This document shows positions 54,166 through 63,661 of a stretch of 64,000 bases of DNA, one piece after another (the first letter of the stretch is position 1; the number at the start of each line of letters is the position of its first letter). The notes under the pieces are model-generated. The model did not search any database and was not told where the DNA came from. It saw only the letters and a program-made list of their open reading frames with translations. The stretch is from positions 1,553,001 through 1,617,000 of the forward strand of contig NZ_JAIWOT010000001.1 in the NCBI RefSeq assembly GCF_021295335.1, given 5' to 3'. Source of the stretch: Komagataeibacter sp. FNDCF1. Its GTDB lineage: Bacteria; Pseudomonadota; Alphaproteobacteria; Acetobacterales; Acetobacteraceae. The position numbers were made by a program, and so were the translations under genes.

Positions 54166-55398
54166 TCAGTCGATCGCGCCACGCACTTCCGTCACGCCAC
54201 TGCGCCTGAGCAGCGCCATGGCCAGAAGGTAGACCACAAGCCCACCGGCCGACAGCAGGGCCCCGCCAATACCCAGCGAACCATAACCAAACCGGTTGGC
54301 CAGCAGGAAACTGCCCAGCGACGCCCCGAGTGCATTGGCAATGTTGAATGCGGAGTGGTTGAGCGAGGCCGCCAGCGTCTGGGCATCACCCGCAAAATCC
54401 ATGAGCCGTGTCTGCAATGCCGGGCCAAGCGCATTCACAAAGGCCGGGACCAGCAGCACATCAATCATGAGCCCCGTCTCGTTATGCAGTACGGCAGGAA
54501 AGACAAGCATGACACCTGCACTCCCGGCCAGCGCGACAAGTGCCGCAAGATCGAGATTACGGTCAACCAGCCACGCCCCCGCATTCGCCCCGATCAGCAT
54601 GCCCGCGCCGCATACGATCATGTACACCATGATCCGCCATTCCGGCACATGCGTGACGTTCTGCAGCACGCTGGTAAGATAGGTATAGATGGCGAACATC
54701 CCGCCAAAGCCGATGGCCGCCGTCAGTAATGTAAGCAGGAGCTGGGTATTGGCCAGCGCCCTGATCTCACGCAATGGGGAATTCGCGCGGTTAGGTGTAT
54801 CGGCCGGTATGAAGCGCCATATGCCCGCCACGGTCACGAAGCCCAGCGCCGCGATGATCAGGTAGGCGATCCGCCAGCCAAAATGGTCGGCGGCAAAGGT
54901 TGAAAATGGCGCGCCCACCAGCGTGGAAATGGCGATGCCGGACAGGATGCGCCCCACGGCCCAGCCCCGCCGCGCCCGTTCCACCATGGAAGCCCCCACC
55001 AGCGCCGAAATCCCGATCAGGGCGCCATGGGGCAGACCGGTGATGAAGCGGGCGATTTCCACAAGCCCCGGCGTAGGCATGGCCACACTCAGGATATTGG
55101 CAAACCCGAACAGCGCGAACAGCAGCAGCAGCAGTTCCCGACGCGACAGCCGCGCCCCCAGGATGGTAATGAGCGGCGCGCCCACCACCACGCCCAGCGC
55201 ATAGGCGGTAATGGCATGCCCGGCATCGGATGCCGACAGGCCCAGCGATGCCGCGAATTCCGGCAGCATGCCCATAATGGCGAATTCCCCCGTTCCGACC
55301 ACGAACGTGCCGAAAGTAAGGATGAAAAAAGCGGCGCTACGGCCATGCGGGGGCGTGATGGGCATGGCGCCGCCAGAAGTGGACACGGTTTCTGTCAT
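54166..55398 (-). CDS. MFS transporter, AraJ/YdhP-like family
   Basis: 410 aa with twelve helices. The start AAFFILTFGTFVVGTGEFAIMGMLPEFAASLGLSASDAGHAITAYALGVVVGAPLI is the YdhP/NepI/AraJ pattern. It likely exports a sugar, nucleoside or drug. It begins just 33 bp after the GlcG-like gene (same strand), so the two are probably one operon under the IclR regulator that lies next. A paralogue is at 1623-2849. Confidence 0.88.
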   Translation of the reverse strand: MTETVSTSGGAMPITPPHGRSAAFFILTFGTFVVGTGEFAIMGMLPEFAASLGLSASDAGHAITAYALGVVVGAPLITILGARLSRRELLLLLFALFGFANILSVAMPTPGLVEIARFITGLPHGALIGISALVGASMVERARRGWAVGRILSGIAISTLVGAPFSTFAADHFGWRIAYLIIAALGFVTVAGIWRFIPADTPNRANSPLREIRALANTQLLLTLLTAAIGFGGMFAIYTYLTSVLQNVTHVPEWRIMVYMIVCGAGMLIGANAGAWLVDRNLDLAALVALAGSAGVMLVFPAVLHNETGLMIDVLLVPAFVNALGPALQTRLMDFAGDAQTLAASLNHSAFNIANALGASLGSFLLANRFGYGSLGIGGALLSAGGLVVYLLAMALLRRSGVTEVRGAID

Positions 55399-55431
55399 CT
55401 TGAAGGGTCCGGCAGAAGGGAGAAAAACGGG

Positions 55432-55830
55432 TCAGGCCGACAGCATCGCTGCGGCAGTACGGGCAATATCGATATCATCCTGCGTACTCGCGCCCGAGAC
55501 ACCCATCCCGCCCAGCATTGTGCCATCGGCCGCCCTGAGCACGATGCCACCGCCAAAGCTGGTCAGGCCGCCATTGGTGTTTTCAAGCGTGTAGGCTTCA
55601 CCGCCGGGGTGGCCGATCCGGGCAAAGTCGGCGCTATCCATCTGGAACAGCACGGCGGTGCGGGCCTTGCGGCTGGCGACATCGATCACGCCCAGCGGCG
55701 CGCCATCCATGCGGATGAACGCCACCGGCCAGGCGGCCGCATCAAGGATGGAGATACACACACGCACCCCCCGCCTGCGGGCTTCGTCGAGGGCAGCATC
55801 AAGCAGGGTGGTCGCCTGGGAGAGTTTCAT
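55432..55830 (-). CDS. GlcG/HbpS-family (DUF336) protein
   Basis: 132 aa. The whole protein is one DUF336 domain: LSQATTLLDAALDEARRRGVRVCISILDAA, FIRMDGAPLGVIDVASRKARTAV and GGGIVLRAADGTMLGGMGVSGAS. GlcG of the glycolate locus and HbpS are relatives; heme binding has been shown for HbpS but is not proven for most. Start at the Met before LSQA, with GGAAAA upstream. It precedes the MFS gene at 33 bp and follows the divergent-or-upstream IclR gene (88 bp). Confidence 0.85.
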   Translation of the reverse strand: MKLSQATTLLDAALDEARRRGVRVCISILDAAAWPVAFIRMDGAPLGVIDVASRKARTAVLFQMDSADFARIGHPGGEAYTLENTNGGLTSFGGGIVLRAADGTMLGGMGVSGASTQDDIDIARTAAAMLSA

Positions 55831-55917
55831 GACATGTTTTCCGAACATTCAGGGTCAAAGCCGCAAAATAGCCATGGCCCGGGCCGGACGTAACGCGCCA
55901 ATGTCCGAAATCCCGAT

Positions 55918-56658
55918 TTATTCAACACTGTTGAATGTGGCCTGCTCCACATGCTTCATCATCATCCATGCCATCCGGACCAGCCGGTAACGCGGCAGGT
56001 CCGCCGCAGGGCCGGTCAGGGCGATGCTCGCGCGCACCTCCCCGTTTTCCCGCCATGGCACCGCCACCCCGTGCTCACCAGGGCGATAGGCTTCAATATC
56101 CAGGGCGTATCCCCTGATTCTGACCGTCTCGATCTCCTGCAGGACCGCCGCGTCAAGCGCATGGGCGCGGGTTGTGCGCAGCCGCCTGCCCAGGCCGGGC
56201 ATGAACGCCAGGAAGACAAGCCCCACCGCTGATCCCTCCAGTGCCTCGCGCCGCCGCAGGCGGGATGCGCACACCACCGGGTCGTGCAGGCCCACGATAT
56301 CCAGATAGACCGCCTCATCCCCGCTGGGCACGCCCAGATAGACGGTTGCCCCGCTTGCATGGGCAATGGCTTCCAGCGTAGGGCGCATGCGGGTGCGCAG
56401 CCCGTCGTCATCACCCGCGATGCGCGACAGGTTGAGGATGCGCCCACCCAGATGATAGCGCATGTCCCCCGGCCTGCGCTGCACGTAGCCCAAATGATCA
56501 AGGGTGCGCAGGATATTATGGATGGTGGTCTTGCCAATGCCGGAAATGGCGGCGATCTGCCACAGATGCGCGCTGCCACCTTCCTGTGCGATAATTTCCA
56601 GAATGGCGGCGGACCGTTCTATGGACTGGATCAGCCTGGGCGTCTTTCCCACGGGCAC
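55918..56658 (-). CDS. IclR-family transcriptional regulator
   Basis: 246 aa from a GTG preceded by GGGAGATGA. N-terminal HTH: IQSIERSAAILEIIAQEGG...WQIAAISGIGKTTIHNILRTLDHLGYVQR. The C-terminal effector domain has SGATVYLGVPSGDEAVYLDIVG and RIRGYALDIEAYRPGEHGVAVP. IclR proteins sense small acids or aromatics. Same strand and upstream of the GlcG/MFS pair, so it probably controls it. Confidence 0.92.
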   Translation of the reverse strand: MPVGKTPRLIQSIERSAAILEIIAQEGGSAHLWQIAAISGIGKTTIHNILRTLDHLGYVQRRPGDMRYHLGGRILNLSRIAGDDDGLRTRMRPTLEAIAHASGATVYLGVPSGDEAVYLDIVGLHDPVVCASRLRRREALEGSAVGLVFLAFMPGLGRRLRTTRAHALDAAVLQEIETVRIRGYALDIEAYRPGEHGVAVPWRENGEVRASIALTGPAADLPRYRLVRMAWMMMKHVEQATFNSVE

Positions 56659-56913
56659 TCATCTCCCTTCCCCGCATGCATTCTGCCGCGCCGGATTTCA
56701 CGCAGTCCGGATTCAACATGGCTGGATACACGCATTCACCACCGGGCGCGTCGGCACAAGTGAAAATATCCGCCACTGGGGGCAGGCGTCCATCATGGGG
56801 CTTTTGCGATGTGTGATCCGATTGCTGCGGGGAAGGCATGGACACCATGGCGCAGGATTGAGACAAGACAGACCGGACCACGCCCGGGCCACAATGATTT
56901 TCTGGAGTTGAGG

Positions 56914-57921
56914 ATGCGCATTCTTGTTACCGGCACGGCCGGGTTCATCGGTTTCCATCTCGCCCGGCGGCTGCTGCGTGACGGCCATGAGGTCACGGGC
57001 ATAGATGGCCTGACCCCCTATTATGATGTGACGCTGAAGCACAGACGCCATGCCATGCTGCGTGAATGCGCACGCTTCACCTGCAACGAATTCATGCTGG
57101 AAGACGCGCAGGCCCTGAACAACGCCTTTACGCAATGCAGGCCGGAACTGGTCATCCATCTCGCGGCGCAGGCGGGCGTACGCTACAGCATCGAGAACCT
57201 GGACAGCTATGTCAGCGCCAACCTGGTGGGATCGTATAACGTGCTGGAGCAGGTCCGCCAGCATGGGGTCCCACATTTCATGATTGCGTCCACATCCTCC
57301 GTCTACGGGGCGAACCGGGAACTGCCCTTTACGGAATCCCAGCGCTGCGACCATCCGCTCAGCCTTTATGCCGCCACCAAGAAAGCAACCGAGGAACTGG
57401 CGCATTCCTATTCCCATATCTGGAAAATTCCGGTCACGGCCTTCCGTTTCTTCACGGTCTATGGCCCATGGGGGCGGCCGGACATGGCGCTGTTCAGGTT
57501 TACGGCCAGCACGCTCGCCGGCATGCCGATTGACGTCTACAACCATGGCAGGATGGAGCGTGATTTCACCTATATTGATGACCTGGTGGAAGCGGTCCGC
57601 CTGTTATCCGCAAAACCGCCGCTCCGGGCGGGTGAAAGCGACCCGGGCGCAAGCCCCGTGGCGCCCTACCGCGTGGTCAATATCGGCAACAGCCAGCCTG
57701 TCAGCCTCATGACGTTCATCCGGGCAATCGAAAAGGCGCTGGGCAGGCCGTGCATCTGCAACTACCTGCCCATGCAGCCCGGTGATATGCCACGCACATG
57801 GGCGGACTGCTCGGCCCTGATGGCACTGACCGGTTTCCGTCCCGCAACATCCGTGCAGGACGGGGTGGCTGCTTTCGTGGCGTGGTACAGGGATTATTAC
57901 GGAATTCCCGCCATCGCCTGA
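56914..57921 (+). CDS. NAD-dependent sugar epimerase, UDP-glucuronate 4-epimerase-like
   Basis: 335 aa. GTAGFIGFHLARRLL gives the NAD site, IDGLTPYYDVTLKHRRHAML is the stretch typical of UDP-glucuronate 4-epimerases, and SSVYGANRELPFTESQ with YAATKKATEELAHSYS holds the Ser/Tyr/Lys catalytic triad. FTVYGPWGRPDMALFRFT also fits. It makes UDP-galacturonate from UDP-glucuronate for lipopolysaccharide or exopolysaccharide. Start supported by GGAGTTGAGG. No other polysaccharide genes directly adjoin. Confidence 0.9.
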   Translation: MRILVTGTAGFIGFHLARRLLRDGHEVTGIDGLTPYYDVTLKHRRHAMLRECARFTCNEFMLEDAQALNNAFTQCRPELVIHLAAQAGVRYSIENLDSYVSANLVGSYNVLEQVRQHGVPHFMIASTSSVYGANRELPFTESQRCDHPLSLYAATKKATEELAHSYSHIWKIPVTAFRFFTVYGPWGRPDMALFRFTASTLAGMPIDVYNHGRMERDFTYIDDLVEAVRLLSAKPPLRAGESDPGASPVAPYRVVNIGNSQPVSLMTFIRAIEKALGRPCICNYLPMQPGDMPRTWADCSALMALTGFRPATSVQDGVAAFVAWYRDYYGIPAIA

Positions 57922-58059
57922 TACATGCGCCCCATGCAGGCGGCACCATGCGACCCGCGGCCTGAAATCCGATGATGCAGCAGCCACGCGCGCTTCGGCG
58001 CAGCATCCTGCCCGCCCATGCGCCTGAACCGCGGCTGCAGGCATACTGCCGGCAGGCCC

Positions 58060-58632
58060 CTATCCTTTCCGGGCCAGCATCTCCATCCTTTTGATGGCCT
58101 GCACCCTGTTTTCCATGGAGAGGGATCTGTACAGCCTGATGATGTTGCCTTCGTCCCTGGTCAGTTCGAAGACGGTTCTTTCATTATCCTGCCCGTTGAG
58201 AAAGACTTCCTCCCCGATACCGAACACGCGCGCAATACGCGAGACGTGCTCGCTGATATTACTGGAACGCCCCGTTTCCCAAAAGGCAATGGCCGACCGC
58301 GACATGCCCAGCATATCGGCAAATGCCTGCTGGCTCAGCCCGGCAGCCCGGCGTAGCAGCTGGATACGCTGCCCGATTTCCCGCGAGGGGGAAAAGCCAT
58401 GAATATCGGTTGCCGACAGACCCTCATCGGAAACGGCATGGCTTTGCTGTATCCATTTGCGAAATCCCAGCAGGGTTGTCATCTGCCGCTTCTGCCCCAC
58501 GGCAGACCCGTCCCGCCTGTGAAACACCACGGCGCCATCGCCTGTGCGATCGATGACCCTTACCTCGCCGCGCGGTGGCGCACCGGTCCATATCTGCCCG
58601 CTTTTCAGGGTCAGTGACGTATTCATGCCCAT
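58060..58632 (-). CDS. XRE-family HTH regulator
   Basis: About 190 aa. An unusual N-terminal part (LKSGQIWTGAPPRGEVRVIDRTGDGAVVFHRRDG) is followed by a Cro/C1-type HTH (EIGQRIQLLRRAAGLSQQAFADMLGMSRSAIAFWETG). A short C-terminal helix bundle ends it. The N-terminal arm looks like a small beta domain placed before the HTH. Two Met starts are close together. It lies just after the Hint-domain gene on the same strand (49 bp), so it may regulate it. Confidence 0.8.
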   Translation of the reverse strand: MGMNTSLTLKSGQIWTGAPPRGEVRVIDRTGDGAVVFHRRDGSAVGQKRQMTTLLGFRKWIQQSHAVSDEGLSATDIHGFSPSREIGQRIQLLRRAAGLSQQAFADMLGMSRSAIAFWETGRSSNISEHVSRIARVFGIGEEVFLNGQDNERTVFELTRDEGNIIRLYRSLSMENRVQAIKRMEMLARKG

Positions 58633-58681
58633 GGGAAGGATGCCCCCCACGTCAGTTCCGCTGGCGTGGGGCACGGCACGA

Positions 58682-60604
58682 TCATGCCGTCAGGCGCAGC
58701 ATGTCGCTTTCCGCCCGGTCTCCTGTCGTCTCCATAAAGGGGCCGCCTGCAATGACTTCCAGGCAGAGCAGCCCCATCAGGGTCGGGTGGCGTTGCCCCA
58801 GTGACAGGTCAGCCTGCCCGCTGGTCCATCGGCAGGGCTTGCCGTCTGAAATGACCACCTCATCATGCCAGCCCGCGGGGGCCACGTCAGTCAGGTGCGT
58901 TGCAAGAGGGTAGGCAGCGCTGCCTTCAAACAGCCTGATCTCCCGGATCAGCACGCCAAGCTGCCGACGGTCATCATGGTATGGCCCGATGGTGTCACAC
59001 GGGCGGCTGGTACGGGACAGGATCCGCACGGCCTGCACGCCCGGCGGGATCATGAATATGGCAAACCCGTTGGCCTGGCGCATGGAGCGGATGACCGCCC
59101 CGCTATCCGCCACCAGATGCAGGTCGGCATCATCTGTAAGGACAGGTTGGGCGGTACGGCTGTCATGGCATGCCGCCTGCGCCCGGGCTTCAAGCTGACG
59201 GTAGACGGGTTCGACCACCGCAGGCGCAACAGCCAGCGGTGCCGCCGCATCCGTGGCCCATGAGCGGACCGGGCCCGCCCCGATGCTGACGACATTGCCC
59301 TGCTGGCGGAAGGTACGCCGGTTACCCGTATCAAGGTAGCTTTCGGTCAGCATGCCATCCGCCATGATGACCGAATGCCGTTCCGTCTCGACATGGTGGT
59401 AATCGTAGGAAGTAATGGAATGGTCGTAAAAGATCGAGCGCCCGTTGACCAGCATGCGGGCCGGCACGAACATGCCATCCATGAGCAGGGAATGTTCAGG
59501 CGTAATCAGCATGTCCCTGTACGGCACGCCATCGGCAATCGCGTCCTGCACAATCCGGACCGGATAACCCGCCTCGTCATCGGGCAGCCCTGCCCGCACC
59601 ACGGTATGGGCCATGCCCGTCCAGACGACCCTGCGGGGCTGCTCCACGCCCCGGTCAAAGGTGACAACCATATCACCCGTAGCAATATCCTGTACCGCGA
59701 CATCGCCCGCCGGCGTCCGGATCATGGAACCGGGCAGGAAGCACACACCGATATCGGTATTGCCATCCACATAGGATATCCGCAGGGGGTTGTCCGCGCT
59801 GCTGTCCGCGGCGTTGTACGTGCCGTTGGCAAGTGTTACGTCATTCGCAAGATTGGTCTGGTATGCGGCAACTTCCGTCCCGTCATTTCCATACAGCGTG
59901 ATCGTTTTGGTGCTGTCGCTGCCGCTTATCGTGTAACCCGTTATCTGGGCCACGGTATTTTTAAGCTGGATCGTATCGACCGATGGGTCGTAGTTATTGA
60001 GCGTAACCCCCTGCACCGTATCAGACGCAATCAGGTTCAGCACCCCGCTGTCGGCATTGAGCACAAGCGTGCCGCCACCGGTCGTGAAATTGACCGTGGA
60101 CCCGGTCAGGATGCTGATAAGATTGGTACTCCCGTCATAGGTACCGCCATAACCGATGTTGATTGTCGAGCCGGACAGCAGGCCAGCTACCAGATTGCCC
60201 GAAAAGGATGCCGTACCGCCGTAAATATTGACGGTATTACCGGAAAGGGCATTGACCAGTATGTTTATGTCCGTCGTGCCACCAATATAGTATGTATTGG
60301 CGCTGATCGCATCGGCCACGACATTGATGGCGCCCGTGCTGCCCGGCATGGAGACATAGGTGCCCCCGATAATGCCCACCAGCGTGGTTACGGAGCCCGA
60401 CCCTGTAACGACATCACCCGTTGGCGCGATCTTGAGGCTCAGCAGGTCGATACCGGTACTGATCCCGTCCAGGGCGGCAATCTGCTGGTCATCGGGTCCC
60501 GTTATCGTCACGTCGTAGGACGTTGTCGTGAGCAGACCGGGAATACCGATCGTGCTGCCGGTTTCGGTATAGCTTACGCCGGAGGCAGTGGTGGTTGTGG
60601 TCAT
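58682..60604 (-). CDS. Hint-domain protein with beta-repeat N-terminus
   Basis: 640 aa from the Met before TTTTTASGVSYTETG. The first 285 residues are Gly/Thr/Ser/Asn-rich beta repeats (STINIGYGGTYDGSTN, NTVNIYGG) like self-associating autotransporter passenger repeats. A Hint domain starts at CFLPGSMIRTPAGDVAVQDI (Cys about 287), continues with PEHSLLMDGMFVPARMLVNG, and a further 150 residues follow. Hint domains self-cleave through an N-terminal Cys; here the C-terminal HN is not obvious. No signal peptide; export could be by type I or other route. An XRE gene follows at 49 bp. Confidence 0.75.
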   Translation of the reverse strand: MTTTTTASGVSYTETGSTIGIPGLLTTTSYDVTITGPDDQQIAALDGISTGIDLLSLKIAPTGDVVTGSGSVTTLVGIIGGTYVSMPGSTGAINVVADAISANTYYIGGTTDINILVNALSGNTVNIYGGTASFSGNLVAGLLSGSTINIGYGGTYDGSTNLISILTGSTVNFTTGGGTLVLNADSGVLNLIASDTVQGVTLNNYDPSVDTIQLKNTVAQITGYTISGSDSTKTITLYGNDGTEVAAYQTNLANDVTLANGTYNAADSSADNPLRISYVDGNTDIGVCFLPGSMIRTPAGDVAVQDIATGDMVVTFDRGVEQPRRVVWTGMAHTVVRAGLPDDEAGYPVRIVQDAIADGVPYRDMLITPEHSLLMDGMFVPARMLVNGRSIFYDHSITSYDYHHVETERHSVIMADGMLTESYLDTGNRRTFRQQGNVVSIGAGPVRSWATDAAAPLAVAPAVVEPVYRQLEARAQAACHDSRTAQPVLTDDADLHLVADSGAVIRSMRQANGFAIFMIPPGVQAVRILSRTSRPCDTIGPYHDDRRQLGVLIREIRLFEGSAAYPLATHLTDVAPAGWHDEVVISDGKPCRWTSGQADLSLGQRHPTLMGLLCLEVIAGGPFMETTGDRAESDMLRLTA

Positions 60605-60775
60605 GTCACGTCCATACCATTCTATATGATGGTATGTGTTTTCATACAGAAAACAAAAAAAACGGTTAACATGGACCACAGTAATGAAAACAGGTCACGC
60701 CCCGGCAGGGGGCGGCGCGTATGGCACGGCCCGGCCCGGGGTGATGACAGCCGGGCAGGATTGCTTTCATATCCG

Positions 60776-61783
60776 TCAGAACTCCAGGCATATCTTGCCG
60801 AAATGCCGATTGCTTTCCTGATGGCGGAAGGCCGCGACAATCTCCTCCAGCGGGAAGACGCGGTCGATGCATGGACGGACATTACTGCTGTCAAGGGCGC
60901 GGATCATGGCCTTCTGGTCCGCCCTGCTGCCCACCAGCACGCCTTGCAGACAGAACTGCTTGAGCAGCATGGGAACGATTTCCAGCCTGCCCGAAACACC
61001 GCTCAGGATACCGATGGTGGAGATGTGACCCGCCACCCGGACCGCGGCCATTGACTGCTCAAGGGTCGTGGCGCCGCCTACTTCGATAATGTGATCGACC
61101 CCCCTGCCGCCGGTCAGGTCCCACGCGGCCTGTCCCCATGTGGGGTTCTGCCGGTAATTGATCACATGGTCCGCCCCGAGTTCACGCAGGCGCTCCAGTT
61201 TTGCATCACTGGAAGATGTCGCAATAACCGTAGCCCCGGCCATTTTTGCAAACTGCAGCGCAAAGATCGATACCCCGCCCGTCCCCTGCACCAGAACCGT
61301 ATTGCCCGGGCCGATCCGGTCATCGACAAACAGCGCACGCCATGCGGTCAGGCCTGCAGTTGTCAGTGTCGCCGCCTCGACATGGGTCCAGCCCCGTGGT
61401 GCATGGGTAAAGGATGTTGACGATGCCGTGACCTCTTCCCGGGCATAGCCGTCAACACCATCACCCGGCACCGTGGCAAAGCCAATCACCTCTGGCGCGC
61501 CGGAAAGCCATGTGGGGAAAAATGTGCTGACAACCCTGTCCCCGGGGGCAAATTCCGTGACCCCCGCCCCGACTTCCACTACTTCGCCCGCGCCGTCAGC
61601 CATGGGGATGCGCGGCGTGTCTGGCCCCCACATTCCACTGACAACGGCATAATCATGATAATTGAGCGAGGAGGCATGCAGCCGTACCCGGATTTCACCG
61701 TGCTCCGGCGCGCGGGCGGACTGCTGTGACATGACAACATTTTCAAAGCCACCGGGCGGCTGCACCACGACTGTCCTGGGCAT
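60776..61783 (-). CDS. MDR-family zinc-independent NAD(P)H oxidoreductase (quinone-oxidoreductase-like)
   Basis: 335 aa from the Met before PRTVVVQPPGGFENV, supported by AGGAAGAG. N-terminal GroES-like domain (ASSLNYHDYAVVSGMWG, MADGAGEVVEVGAGVTEFAPGDRV) without the zinc ligands, then a Rossmann fold with VLVQGTGGVSIFALQFAKMAGATVIATSSSD. It reduces quinones or alkenals with NADPH in the cytosol. Alone on its strand; the Hint gene begins about 170 bp downstream. Confidence 0.9.
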   Translation of the reverse strand: MPRTVVVQPPGGFENVVMSQQSARAPEHGEIRVRLHASSLNYHDYAVVSGMWGPDTPRIPMADGAGEVVEVGAGVTEFAPGDRVVSTFFPTWLSGAPEVIGFATVPGDGVDGYAREEVTASSTSFTHAPRGWTHVEAATLTTAGLTAWRALFVDDRIGPGNTVLVQGTGGVSIFALQFAKMAGATVIATSSSDAKLERLRELGADHVINYRQNPTWGQAAWDLTGGRGVDHIIEVGGATTLEQSMAAVRVAGHISTIGILSGVSGRLEIVPMLLKQFCLQGVLVGSRADQKAMIRALDSSNVRPCIDRVFPLEEIVAAFRHQESNRHFGKICLEF

Positions 61784-62294
61784 GATCGGTCTCTTCCTTG
61801 TTCTGTCCATATCCTGATTATCACATACAGGGAATTATTCTCAATATCCGGGCGATACGGACCAGTCCGCAATGTATATGGCGGATATTCTGTCATAAAA
61901 TTACTTGTACTGATGCTCGGTTATTCATGAACCCCCGTTGTATACCGTCCCGAACGGGTTCCTGCAGGATGAAACCACAAGACGGCGTCCACCACACGGC
62001 ACGGGCGGGAGAACAGGCCATGGCGCCGTGCAGCCCATGACGGGACACAGGCATCAATTGACTTCCGCAATGCCGTGGCTTCATAATATGGATGGCAATG
62101 GACTCTGCCGGATTTCATTCATGAAATCGAACCGCCCGCCGGGCTGATGATTCCTACCCGCCATACCGGTTGTGCGAGGGAGGAGTCTGTCCAGAGTCAT
62201 GTGTCCTGTCATTTCCATCAATCCATATGCAGCCGTGAATGGGCCCGATGGCACTCCATGCCCCTGCCCCATTCCAGCCGGCAGGAGCAGTAAC
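61784..62294. other. divergent intergenic region
   Basis: 511 bp between the oxidoreductase (minus) and the universal stress gene (plus). The left part (61800-61925) is AT-rich. Short frames on both strands show no recognisable product. Confidence 0.45.
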
Positions 62295-63113
62295 ATGCGT
62301 ATTCTCGCCATCCTTGACCGGCTGGATATCGCAGCCTTCATACTGGAGACCACCGGCGAACTGGCCAGCCGCCTGCAATGCCGGGATATCCGGGTACTCC
62401 AGCCCCGGCCCGCGACCGATCCGGATTACCAGAGCCCTGATGAAGGCATGCCCAGCGATGAGGAGCGTACCCGCTTCACGCAGGACATATCCAGGCGGGC
62501 GGCAGGTCTCCACAAGACCTGCCGGGACTGGGCAAAAGCAACCGGCCATGTGGACGACGTGCACTGGGTCGAAACTGCGGGCGATATCCGCCAGATCGTA
62601 GCCCGTGAAGCCGCGGGGGCCGATCTTGTCGTTCTGGGTCGTCCCCGCCCTGCGGACCCCGATTATGCCAGCCAGGCCTTTGCCGGAGCCCTGTATGATG
62701 CACAGGCCGCCGTGGTCGTGGCCCCGCTTCAGCACCATGCAACGGTCGGGGCGCACCCTGTCGTTGCATGGCACCCATCGGCCAAGCTGGAACGCGCAAT
62801 CGAAAGTGTGTGGCCCCTGCTGGAAAAAGCGCAGGCGGTAACAGTCATCATTGGGGAGAACAGGTCGGGCGCCCAGCCGGACCCGGCACTGGTGGGCCGA
62901 CTGCGCGACAGGGGCGTGCCGGTAACCGTGGACCGCTTCATCATCACGGAACGCGACACAGGCGAGCAGATCAGGGCACGCGCGCTATCGGCACGGGGCG
63001 ACCTGCTGGTCATGGGAGCCTATGACCGGCCGTATTTTATTGAATGGCTGTTTGGCGGTCCGACACGGGACATCCTGACCCACGGCACGCTGCCATTACT
63101 AACCCATCACTGA
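62295..63113 (+). CDS. universal stress protein family, two-domain
   Basis: 272 aa. The first domain has RILAILDRLD...ADLVVLGRPRPADPDYASQAFAGALYDAQAAVVVAP; the second ARGDLLVMGAYDRPYFIEWLFGGPTRDILTHGTLPLLTHH, the ATP-binding GGxxR/S-type end of UspA. Tandem USPs act in stress or starvation. Start has GGCAGGAGC. crcB follows by 34 bp, suggesting one transcript, a linkage that may tie stress response to fluoride or halide export. Confidence 0.85.
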   Translation: MRILAILDRLDIAAFILETTGELASRLQCRDIRVLQPRPATDPDYQSPDEGMPSDEERTRFTQDISRRAAGLHKTCRDWAKATGHVDDVHWVETAGDIRQIVAREAAGADLVVLGRPRPADPDYASQAFAGALYDAQAAVVVAPLQHHATVGAHPVVAWHPSAKLERAIESVWPLLEKAQAVTVIIGENRSGAQPDPALVGRLRDRGVPVTVDRFIITERDTGEQIRARALSARGDLLVMGAYDRPYFIEWLFGGPTRDILTHGTLPLLTHH

Positions 63114-63147
63114 AACCCGACACCACGAAAAGAAAGCAACGTTTCCC

Positions 63148-63561
63148 ATGTACGCAAATCTGCCGCCTTCCCTGCTCATTGGTCTTGCCGGTGCGGCAGG
63201 CACGCTCCTGCGTTACTGGATCGGGTTGGCAACCGCGCGCTGGAGCCAGGTTCTGCCGTGGGGTACCATCATGATCAATGTCACCGGTTCCTTTGCAATC
63301 GCCTTCTTTGGCACCCTTACAGCCGCCAGCGGCCGACTGCCCGTGTCGGAAACCGGGCGGCTTGTCTTCATGGTCGGGCTTTGCGGTGGTTATACAACCT
63401 TTTCATCCTTCAGCCTGCAGACCCTTGATCTTCTGAAAAATGGCACCCCCGCGCGGGCAATGCTCAACATAGGGCTATCCGTCACGCTGTGCATGGCCAG
63501 TGTGACCGCAGGCTACATGGCGGCCCAGGCCATCAACGCCTTTCAGGTCAACAAAGACTGA
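63148..63561 (+). CDS. crcB: fluoride efflux channel CrcB/Fluc
   Basis: 137 aa, four helices. GLAGAAGTLLRYWIG, GTIMINVTGSFAIAFFG and GLCGGYTTFSSFSLQTLDLL contain the key Asn and Phe of the fluoride pore and the central Na+ site region. It forms a dual-topology dimer that lets fluoride out of the cell. No fluoride riboswitch is seen in the 34-bp gap; the transcript likely starts before the universal stress gene. Confidence 0.95.
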   Translation: MYANLPPSLLIGLAGAAGTLLRYWIGLATARWSQVLPWGTIMINVTGSFAIAFFGTLTAASGRLPVSETGRLVFMVGLCGGYTTFSSFSLQTLDLLKNGTPARAMLNIGLSVTLCMASVTAGYMAAQAINAFQVNKD

Positions 63562-63661
63562 CCGTCATCCCCCCATCATTCCGAAGCCTGACGCCGCTGG
63601 CATGACATGATACCGGTTGCCAACCGCAACCCTGCCCATGTCACGAACAGGCAGGAGCCCC

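Noticed and set aside
59375-61054. A 559-codon plus-strand frame across the Hint protein and neighbours
   Set aside because: Shadow of the Hint and oxidoreductase genes; Arg/His-rich, no domain.
63114-63147. Fluoride riboswitch directly before crcB
   Set aside because: The 34-bp gap is too short for the aptamer.
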